A DNA stretch of 11,533 bases from Streptosporangiaceae bacterium (lineage in GTDB: Bacteria > Actinomycetota > Actinomycetes > Streptosporangiales > Streptosporangiaceae). Below the pieces are notes generated by a model. That model was given only the letters and a program-made list of their open reading frames with translations. It had not been told where the DNA came from and ran no database searches. Both the position numbers and the translations under genes were made by a program. Positions 6,526 through 11,533 of the stretch are shown here, in pieces (position 1 is the first letter of the stretch; each line of letters opens with the position of its first letter). The stretch covers positions 1-11,533 of the forward strand of contig JASIJN010000008.1 in assembly GCA_030050125.1 (NCBI GenBank). The letters run 5' to 3'.

Positions 6526-6550
6526 GACCCTGACCCAGGGTCAACGTCAA
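6526..6550 (-). promoter_or_regulatory. Candidate MerR operator/promoter of the exporter operon
   Basis: A 17-bp dyad, GACCCTG-GGT-CAGGGTC (6542 down to 6526 on the minus strand), overlaps a perfect 13-bp palindrome TGACCCTGGGTCA (6543-6531). Immediately upstream are two -35-like hexamers, TTGACG (6550-6545) and TTGACC (6544-6539). MerR proteins typically bind dyads lying against the -35 box of promoters with long spacers, which fits this layout and the MerR gene at the end of the operon. No clear -10 box follows, and the usual dyad centre is 4 bp rather than 3. The function is therefore inferred. Confidence 0.5.
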
Positions 6551-6569
6551 GCCCGGACGGCGGCCGGCG

Positions 6570-7103
6570 CTACCGGCGCAGGGCGGGCAGCACCCGCAGC
6601 AGATCGTCCCACGGGAACGGCGCGCCCCCGGCCAGGCCCGGCAGCCGGGCTGGATCGTAGACGATCCGCACGCCCCACTCGCGCAGCGCGGCGAGGCTGC
6701 GCTGAAACGCCGGATGGCGGGCCAGCGGCGCGTTGGGCCAGGGCGCGGCGGCCATCGGCAGGTCCAGGCCCACCGCCTCGCAGAGCAGGCCGAGCGCCAG
6801 CGTGTCGGTGATCCCGAGGGCCCATTTGTTGACGGTGTTGAAGCTGGCCGGGGCGACCACGAAGGCGCTGGCCGGCGGCAGCACGTCCGGGTCGTCCGGG
6901 CCCTTGTACTGGCTGCGCACCGGGTGGCCGGTCTGCCCGGCCAGCCGGGCGGCGTCGAGGAACTTGGTGCCGTCGGGCGTGGCGATCACGCACACGTCCC
7001 AGCCCTGCGCCTGGGCCGAGGCGACGAACTCCGGCAGCTGCCGGGCCGGCGGGCCGCCGCAGGCGACGACGTACAGGACAGGCAATGGCGTGGCGCCGGG
7101 CAC
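6570..7103 (-). CDS. Flavoprotein, phosphopantothenoylcysteine decarboxylase/EpiD-like fold
   Basis: This 177-residue protein has the flavin-binding Rossmann-like fold of the Dfp/EpiD/UbiX group. The opening strand and turn LYVVACGGPPA (10-20) lead into the flavoprotein core, and APASFNTVNKWALGITDTLA (84-103) matches the family pattern 'PaSaNT..K...G..D.L' that contacts FMN. It is a stand-alone domain without the ligase half of CoaBC. Such orphan flavoproteins are common in actinomycetes and their substrates are not established, so this is unlikely to be the CoA-synthesis enzyme. The start is GTG with a strong ribosome site GGAGGGGGG about 5 bp upstream. It lies 31 bp after the LURP-one-related gene and 57 bp before the ABC ATPase gene, all on one strand. 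Confidence 0.83.
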   Translation of the reverse strand: MPGATPLPVLYVVACGGPPARQLPEFVASAQAQGWDVCVIATPDGTKFLDAARLAGQTGHPVRSQYKGPDDPDVLPPASAFVVAPASFNTVNKWALGITDTLALGLLCEAVGLDLPMAAAPWPNAPLARHPAFQRSLAALREWGVRIVYDPARLPGLAGGAPFPWDDLLRVLPALRR

Positions 7104-7134
7104 GCGGTCCCCCCTCCGGTTCCCCTGGCGACGG

Positions 7135-7638
7135 CTAGCGCCGCCGTGTCTCCTCGTCCTGATGAATCCGGTCCAGGCAGACCGCTATCGCGATCACCAG
7201 CGCGTCGTCCTGCCCCGGGGCCACATCGACGCCGTAGCTGTCGCGGACCCGGAACCAGGACCGGGAGACCCAGGCGACGACGCCTGGTCCCGACCGGATC
7301 TCGAACTCCTTGTCCACGATGTTGCCGACGGCCTCGAGCTGGCCGCCGCCCGCGAGGTCGATGATCGACCGGTGGTGCAGCGGGGAGAACGTTGCCTTGT
7401 GCACGGTGGCCAGCACCGCGTGGTCCCGCTCGATGTCCATGCTGTCGTGAACGGTGACCAGGTGCCTGCGGATGGTGGCGACGACCGCGCCCGAAGCGTC
7501 CTTGAGCTCGAAGGTCTGCCTGAGCCGCAGCGCCTTGCCGTCGACCAGGAAGATCTTGTCTCCCCGCTCGTCGGTCACCCAGAAGTCATCCCCGATGGAG
7601 AACAGCTTTTCCCGTACCAGATAGCGCATGCGCCCCAT
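7135..7638 (-). CDS. LURP-one-related (tubby C-terminal-like) family protein
   Basis: This 167-residue protein belongs to the LURP-one-related/YxjI group, a 12-stranded beta barrel around one helix related to the Tubby C-terminal domain and phospholipid scramblases. Family traits are the opening MRYLVREKLFSIGDDFWV, the repeated strand-turn units DERGDKIFLVDGKAL (23-37) and QTFELKDASGAVVATIRR (41-58), and the C-terminal hydrophobic helix DDALVIAIAVCLDRIH (144-159). The bacterial function is unknown; a membrane- or lipid-associated role has been suggested for relatives. Two ATG starts are possible (7638 and 7629). The first has GGTGGGA only 2 bp away and the second has GGGG 3 bp away, so the start is uncertain by three residues. 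It is probably co-transcribed with the flavoprotein gene. Confidence 0.85.
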   Translation of the reverse strand: MGRMRYLVREKLFSIGDDFWVTDERGDKIFLVDGKALRLRQTFELKDASGAVVATIRRHLVTVHDSMDIERDHAVLATVHKATFSPLHHRSIIDLAGGGQLEAVGNIVDKEFEIRSGPGVVAWVSRSWFRVRDSYGVDVAPGQDDALVIAIAVCLDRIHQDEETRRR

Positions 7639-7685
7639 GGTCCCACCATGAGCACGACGGGATTTGCCGATTGATCCGGCTACCC

Positions 7686-7714
7686 CGGCCGCGTTACCGG
7701 GTTACCGGCGGCCG
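7686..7714 (-). terminator. Weak hairpin at the 3' end of the enoyl-CoA hydratase-like gene
   Basis: CGGCCGC (7686-7692) pairs with GCGGCCG (7708-7714), giving a 7-bp stem with a 15-base loop. The loop holds the TAA stop of the gene and part of a tandem octamer GTTACCGG repeated at 7693-7700 and 7701-7708. It could attenuate or end transcription before the LURP-one-related gene, but the long loop and lack of a U-tract leave it doubtful. Confidence 0.25.
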
Positions 7715-8481
7715 CGGCTCCACCGCGGCTTGCGCTTGTCGAGGAACGCGCGCATGCCCTCGCGCGCGTCCGGCAGCTGGCTGGTCGCGGCCATCACCTC
7801 GACCGCGTACGCGTACGCCTTCGGCTGGTCGAGGTCTATCTGGGCGTAGAGTGCCTGCTTGCCGATGCCCTTGCTGTCCGCGGACCCCAGCGTGACCCGC
7901 TCGAGCAGGTTCGCGGTGGCCGAGCCGAGCTGGTCGGCGGGGACGACCTGGTTGACCAGCCCCCAGTCCAGGGCGGTACGGGCGTCGATCACGTCGCCGG
8001 ACAGGGCCATCTCCATGGCCCGCTTCCGGCCGACGTTCCTGGCGATCGCCACCATGGGCGTGTGGCAGAACCACCCGCCCTTGCCGCCCGGCGCGGCGAA
8101 GCCGGCGTCCTCGCTGGCCACGGCGAGGTCCGCGGTCGCGACCAGCTGGCAGCCGGCGGCGGTGGCCAGCCCGTGTACCCGCGCCACCACCGGCTGGGGC
8201 ACCTGCTGCATGAGCGTCATCAGCTCGGTGCAGGTCATCAGCAGGGAGCGCACCGCGGGCAGGTCGGCCTCGGCCACGTCGGCGAAGTCGTGCCCGGCGC
8301 TGAACACCGGGCCGTTGCCGGCCAGGATGACGCCCAGGGCGTCGCTGTCCCCGATCTCCCGGAACGCCGCGATCAGCTCGCGCATGTGCTGCAGGGACAG
8401 GGCGTTGCGCCGCTGCGGCCGGTTCATGGTGACGGTCACGAAGTCGCCGGACCGCTCGACCAGGATGTGCTCGAACCCCAT
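7702..8481 (-). CDS. Enoyl-CoA hydratase/isomerase family protein, ECHDC3-like, lacking both catalytic glutamates
   Basis: This 259-residue crotonase-fold protein has the CoA-binding oxyanion-hole blocks GPVFSAGHDFADV (57-69) and VHGLATAAGCQLVATADLAVAS (102-123). The positions of the two glutamates of rat crotonase (Glu144 and Glu164) are here Q112 (GCQL) and G132 (APGGKGG), so ordinary enoyl-CoA hydration is unlikely. The segment GGWFCHTP (135-142) resembles the mitochondrial ECHDC3 subgroup, whose reaction is not established. CoA-thioester binding is likely; the reaction is unknown. The start is ATG at 8481, nine bases after the stop of the potassium-channel gene, with no clear ribosome site. 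TAGCAT at 8493-8488 could be a -10 box for a leaderless transcript or chance. Oddly for the window, the stop is TAA. Confidence 0.88.
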   Translation of the reverse strand: MGFEHILVERSGDFVTVTMNRPQRRNALSLQHMRELIAAFREIGDSDALGVILAGNGPVFSAGHDFADVAEADLPAVRSLLMTCTELMTLMQQVPQPVVARVHGLATAAGCQLVATADLAVASEDAGFAAPGGKGGWFCHTPMVAIARNVGRKRAMEMALSGDVIDARTALDWGLVNQVVPADQLGSATANLLERVTLGSADSKGIGKQALYAQIDLDQPKAYAYAVEVMAATSQLPDAREGMRAFLDKRKPRWSRGRR

Positions 8482-8490
8482 GCCACGATG

Positions 8491-9171
8491 CTAGTCCGGC
8501 GGCGCTTCCGGGAGGTGGGCCGCCTTGGCCCGGCGCTCCGCCACCCCGGTCACCACCCGGGGCGCCGCGATCAGCAGCCAGAGGTACTTGGCGGCGGCGG
8601 TGCTCACCCAGGCCACGCCCATGGAAGCGACGATGACCAGCGTGGCGGTCCCCGTCCGGATCAGCACCGCCCGCCGGGCCCTGGGGTCGGCGTCCGGCGC
8701 GGTCAGGCCGCGGCGCCGGCCGAGCTCGAGCGTGGCCTGGGTGGCCAGGCTGGCCAGCAGGAGGTTCAGCGCGAAGATGTCGACCGCGAGCGGGTTGCTG
8801 CCGTAGTCGCCGACCAGGCTGCTGGTGAACGGCATGGCCGTGATCGTGAACAGGAACGCGAAGTTCAGCCAGGCCAGGTCCTCGCGCTGGCCGGACAGCT
8901 GGGAGAAGACCCGGTGGTGCACCAGCCAGAAGTTCGCGACCACGTAGAACGAGATCAGGTAGCTGATCAGCTGGTCGCCGTCCTTGCCGAGCTGCGCGGC
9001 GAGCTGTGTGGGCGAGTTGTCGTTGGTGAGGTGGTTCAGCGGCGGCACGTGCACCTGCAGCACGAGCAGGGTGAGCGCGATGGCCACCACCCCGTCGGAC
9101 AGGGTGAGCAGCCGGTCGATGCTCGGCAGGCCGCCGCGCTCGCCGCGGTCCCGGCTGGAATCCTCGGACAT
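8491..9171 (-). CDS. TMEM175-family potassium channel-like membrane protein
   Basis: This 226-residue membrane protein belongs to the TMEM175/DUF1211 family, whose bacterial members form tetrameric potassium channels. The signature is RLLTLSDGVVAIALTLLVLQV near the N-terminus, matching the family RxxxFSDG pattern with Leu in place of Phe. Further segments follow: LISYLISFYVVANFWLVHHRVF, then an FLFTITAMPFTSSLVG helix, a third pair around AVDIFALNLLLASLATQ, and a last pair around TATLVIVASMGVAWVS and KYLWLLIAAP. I chose ATG at 9171 over GTG at 9219. The shorter form starts with a hydrophilic, charged segment as relatives do, and the extension has no ribosome site. It is followed after 9 bp by the enoyl-CoA hydratase-like gene, but a functional link is not evident. 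Confidence 0.85.
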   Translation of the reverse strand: MSEDSSRDRGERGGLPSIDRLLTLSDGVVAIALTLLVLQVHVPPLNHLTNDNSPTQLAAQLGKDGDQLISYLISFYVVANFWLVHHRVFSQLSGQREDLAWLNFAFLFTITAMPFTSSLVGDYGSNPLAVDIFALNLLLASLATQATLELGRRRGLTAPDADPRARRAVLIRTGTATLVIVASMGVAWVSTAAAKYLWLLIAAPRVVTGVAERRAKAAHLPEAPPD

Positions 9172-9328
9172 AGGTGCCCAGCTTCTCAGATCGTCCGCGG
9201 GCCGGTTCGGGATCGTCACCAGAGACGCTGGCGGCGGTTCGGTCAGCCCCGAGGCGTTCGCGTTCTGGATAATCGCTACTAAGGGGTAACCTCCGGCCTG
9301 GCTCCGGACCGCACCCGAGGAGGACGTG
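9172..9328. promoter_or_regulatory. Divergent intergenic region, channel gene and FAD-linked oxidase
   Basis: About 157 bp lie between the divergent starts. A locally AT-rich pocket at about 9266-9290 includes GATAAT (9268-9273), close to a -10 hexamer on the plus strand, and CTACTAAGG. No -35 partner is evident. A short inverted repeat TCCGG/CCGGA with a 7-base loop lies at 9292-9308. No ORF of its own is supported here. Confidence 0.3.
9317..9323 (+). promoter_or_regulatory. Ribosome binding site that decides the oxidase start
   Basis: GAGGAGG is a strong Shine-Dalgarno sequence. Two GTG codons follow in tandem at 9326 and 9329. The first is only 2 bp away and the second is 5 bp away, so the second is the more likely initiator. 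Confidence 0.7.
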
Positions 9329-10714
9329 GTGACCGATACGCGATCGCTGCTGGCCGGGGTGGTCGGCGCCGAGCATGTGCTGGCCGGGGACGACGTGCCG
9401 CCGGATTACGGCCATGACGAGGCGCTGGGCGTCGCGCCCCGGCGGCCCGGGTTCGTGGTCAGGCCGGCCGCCACGGCTGAGGTGGCCGCGGTGCTGCGCA
9501 TCGCCGGGGAGCAGGGCCTGCGGGTGACCGCGCGCGGCTCGGGCACCGGCCTGTCGGGGGCCGCGATTCCGGGGCCGGGCGGCCTGGTGGTGTCGTTCGA
9601 GCGGATGGACCGGGTGCTGGAGATCGACGCGGCCAACAACGCCGCGGTCGTGCAGCCCGGCGTGACGCTGGCCGCGCTCGACGCGGCCGCGGCCGCGCAC
9701 GGCCTGGTGTACCCGGTGTTTCCCGGCGAGATGAGCGCCAGCCTGGGCGGGACCATCGCCACGAACGCCGGCGGGATGCGCGCGGTCAAGTACGGGGTCA
9801 CCCGCCAGCACGTGCTCGGCGTCGAGGCCGTGCTGGCCTCGGGCGAGGTGCTGCGCTGCGGCGGGAAGCACGTCAAGAACGCGTCCGGCTACGACCTCAC
9901 CCAGCTGATCGTCGGCTCCGAGGGCACCCTGGCCCTGGTCACCGAGGCCGTGGTCCGGCTCTACCCGCGGCTGCCGTTCCAGGCGACGGTGCTGGCGCCG
10001 TTCGGGTCGCTCGACCAGGTGACCGCCGCGGTCCCCGGCATCGTCGGCAGCGGCATCGGGCCGCTGATCCTCGAGTACGTGGACACGGTGACGATGGCGG
10101 CGATCACCGCGGCCGAGGACGTCGACCTCGGTGTCCCGGCCGCGATCCGGGACAAGACGCTGGCCTACCTGGTGGTGGTGGTCGAGGAGCGCGCCGAGGA
10201 ACGCCTGGCCGCGACGGTGACCGAGCTGGCCGAGCTGATGGCCGGGCTCGGCGCGGGCGACGTCTATGTGCTGCCCGACCGGGCCGCGAGGCGGCTCATC
10301 GAGGCGCGGGAGAAGGCGTTCTGGACGGCCAAGAACGCCGGCGCCGACGACATCGTGGATACGGTGCTGCCGCGTGCCGCCATGGCCGGATTCCTGACCG
10401 AGGTGGCCGAGCTAGCCGGTGGCGGCGGCGCTGGTGGCGGCAGCCTGGTCCTCGGCTGCGGCCACGCCGGGGACGGCAACGTCCACCTGGCGGTCTTCCA
10501 GCCCGACGCGGCGGAGCGCTCCGCGCTGATGCGCAGGATCTTCGCCGCGGCCGTGGCCCGCGGCGGCGCGGTCAGCGGCGAGCACGGCATCGGGACGGCC
10601 AAGAAGCGCTACTTCCTGGAGCTGGCCGACCCGGTGGCGGTCGGGCTGATGCGCCGGGTGAAACAGGCGTTCGATCCCGAGGGCATTTTGGGGCCCGGGG
10701 TCCTGTTCGAATGA
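9329..10714 (+). CDS. FAD-linked 2-hydroxyacid oxidase/dehydrogenase, GlcD type
   Basis: This 461-residue enzyme has a PCMH-type FAD domain and a C-terminal FAD-oxidase domain, as in glycolate oxidase GlcD and D-lactate dehydrogenases. It would oxidise a 2-hydroxyacid to a 2-oxoacid. Motifs, numbered from the earlier GTG at 9326, are the FAD pyrophosphate loop GSGTGLSG (71-78), GGTIATNAGGMRAVKYG (141-157) and GYDLTQLIVGSEGTLALVTE (188-207). The C-terminal metal/substrate site is GHAGDGNVH (379-387) and SGEHGIGTAKK (417-427). The ending FDPEGILGPGVLF is the family's usual DP..ILNPGK tail with GPG in place of NPG. It has no iron-sulfur motifs, so any GlcF-like partner would be separate. The substrate is not predictable. 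A glycine-rich stretch (365-372) lies in a loop. The ThDP enzyme follows after 34 bp. Confidence 0.92.
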   Translation: MTDTRSLLAGVVGAEHVLAGDDVPPDYGHDEALGVAPRRPGFVVRPAATAEVAAVLRIAGEQGLRVTARGSGTGLSGAAIPGPGGLVVSFERMDRVLEIDAANNAAVVQPGVTLAALDAAAAAHGLVYPVFPGEMSASLGGTIATNAGGMRAVKYGVTRQHVLGVEAVLASGEVLRCGGKHVKNASGYDLTQLIVGSEGTLALVTEAVVRLYPRLPFQATVLAPFGSLDQVTAAVPGIVGSGIGPLILEYVDTVTMAAITAAEDVDLGVPAAIRDKTLAYLVVVVEERAEERLAATVTELAELMAGLGAGDVYVLPDRAARRLIEAREKAFWTAKNAGADDIVDTVLPRAAMAGFLTEVAELAGGGGAGGGSLVLGCGHAGDGNVHLAVFQPDAAERSALMRRIFAAAVARGGAVSGEHGIGTAKKRYFLELADPVAVGLMRRVKQAFDPEGILGPGVLFE

Positions 10715-10748
10715 CCGGGGAGCTGGCCCACAGGGGCGGGAGGAACCG

Positions 10749-11533
10749 ATGAACGGCGCGCAAGCCCTGATCCGCACGCTGACCGACAGCGGCGTCGACG
10801 TGTGCTTCAGCAACCCGGGAACCTCGGAGATGCACTTCGTCGCGGCGCTGGACGCCGTCCCCCGGATGCGCGGGGTGCTCTGCCTGTTCGAGGGGGTGGC
10901 GACCGGCGCGGCGGACGGCTACGGCCGGATGGCCGGCCGCCCCGCCGCGGCGCTGCTGCACCTGGGCCCGGGCCTGGCCAACGGGCTGGCCAACCTGCAC
11001 AACGCGCGGCGGGCGCGGACCCCGCTGCTCACGGTGGTCGGCGACCACGCCACCTATCACAAGCGGTACGACGCGCCGCTGGAGTCCGACATCGACGCCC
11101 TGGCCGGCACGGTGTCGGTCTGGGTTCGCCGCTCGTCGCGCGCCCAGGACGTGGCGGCCGACGCCGCCGAGGGGGTGGCCGCGGCGAAAATCCCGCCCGG
11201 CGGGGTGGCCACGCTCATCCTGCCGGCCGACGTGTCCTGGTCCGAAGGCGGTGCGCCCGCGCCGGCGCTCCCGGTGCGGGCTCCTTCGCCGGTGCCGGGC
11301 GACGTGATCCGTTCGGTGGCGTCCGTGCTGGCCGGCCAGGAGCCGTGCGTGATCCTGCTCGGCGGGACCGCGACCCGGCGGCCGGGCCTGGAGGCGGCCA
11401 GCCGGGTGGCCCAGGCCACCGGCGCCCGGCTGCTGTGCGAGGGGTCCCCGGCCCGGCTCGAGCGCGGCGCGGGCCTCCCGGCCGTCGACCGGCTGCCCTA
11501 TCTGGCCGAGTTCGCCATCCAGAAGCTGGAAGG
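10749..11533 (+). CDS. ThDP-dependent enzyme, acetolactate synthase/benzoylformate decarboxylase-like (3' end missing)
   Basis: This is the N-terminal ~261 residues of a thiamine-diphosphate enzyme; the right window edge cuts it. The PYR domain has the cofactor-activating glutamate E48 in CLFEGVATGAADGYGR (45-60), and NPGTSEMHF at 22-30. LLHLGPGLANGLANLHNA (69-86) follows. NPGTSE and H71 line up with NPGSNE and His70 of benzoylformate decarboxylase, whereas acetolactate synthase usually has GYPGGA and a TSGPG loop. The central domain begins near residue 165. Similar proteins are usually called acetolactate synthase large subunit or IlvX. No small regulatory subunit is in view. The start is ATG with GGGAGGA (10738-10744) 4 bp upstream. 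It is very likely co-transcribed with the FAD-linked oxidase. Confidence 0.88.
   Translation, partial: MNGAQALIRTLTDSGVDVCFSNPGTSEMHFVAALDAVPRMRGVLCLFEGVATGAADGYGRMAGRPAAALLHLGPGLANGLANLHNARRARTPLLTVVGDHATYHKRYDAPLESDIDALAGTVSVWVRRSSRAQDVAADAAEGVAAAKIPPGGVATLILPADVSWSEGGAPAPALPVRAPSPVPGDVIRSVASVLAGQEPCVILLGGTATRRPGLEAASRVAQATGARLLCEGSPARLERGAGLPAVDRLPYLAEFAIQKLE

Noticed and set aside
9172..9219. Longer channel protein from GTG at 9219
   Set aside because: It has no ribosome site and the extra 16 residues do not resemble the family; ATG at 9171 gives a normal N-terminus.
7694..9871. A 725-codon open frame on the minus strand
   Set aside because: It shadows the crotonase-like and channel genes in another frame and lies antisense to the FAD-linked oxidase. 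It has low-complexity composition and no recognisable domain.
1..11533. Defence system, biosynthetic cluster, CRISPR array, prophage or insertion sequence
   Set aside because: No nuclease, helicase, transposase, integrase, polyketide or peptide synthase domains were seen, nor any regularly spaced repeats or terminal inverted repeats. The exporter alone does not make a biosynthetic cluster.

Overview
The window is a stretch of chromosome from a very GC-rich actinomycete. The signs are strong G/C bias at third codon positions, frequent GTG starts, long shadow reading frames opposite most genes, and gene families typical of Streptosporangiales or related soil actinomycetes. I cannot place it more precisely from sequence alone. 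I see no rRNA, tRNA, CRISPR array, insertion sequence, integrase, phage gene or toxin-antitoxin pair. It reads as ordinary but accessory-flavoured chromosome, and I found no clear new multi-gene system.

Layout from left to right: (1) the 3' end of a medium-chain dehydrogenase/quinone-reductase type oxidoreductase (+, cut by the window edge). (2) A poxvirus-type DNA topoisomerase IB (-), divergent from a small NIPSNAP-family protein (+). (3) A TreT-like retaining GT4 glycosyltransferase (-), which converges on the NIPSNAP gene with a GC hairpin between them. (4) An AlkA-type 3-methyladenine DNA glycosylase (+), divergent from the glycosyltransferase. (5) A long run of genes on the minus strand from about 9171 down to 4004, read in the order TMEM175-like potassium channel, enoyl-CoA hydratase-like protein, LURP-one-related protein, flavoprotein, DrrA-like ABC ATPase, DrrB-like permease, MerR regulator. 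(6) On the plus strand, a GlcD-type FAD-linked hydroxyacid oxidase followed by a thiamine-diphosphate (ThDP) enzyme that runs off the right edge.

Two groupings look functional. The ATPase, permease and MerR genes are joined by two ATGA overlaps and form an exporter operon that carries its own regulator. A strong dyad lies just upstream of the ATPase start and is a candidate operator. The FAD-linked oxidase and the ThDP enzyme are 34 bp apart. The N-terminal active-site pattern of the ThDP enzyme resembles benzoylformate decarboxylase at least as much as acetolactate synthase, so the pair could oxidise a 2-hydroxyacid and then decarboxylate or ligate the resulting 2-oxoacid. The remaining neighbours (topoisomerase IB, DNA glycosylase, trehalose-type glycosyltransferase, potassium channel) are loosely stress-related, but nothing in the sequence ties them together.
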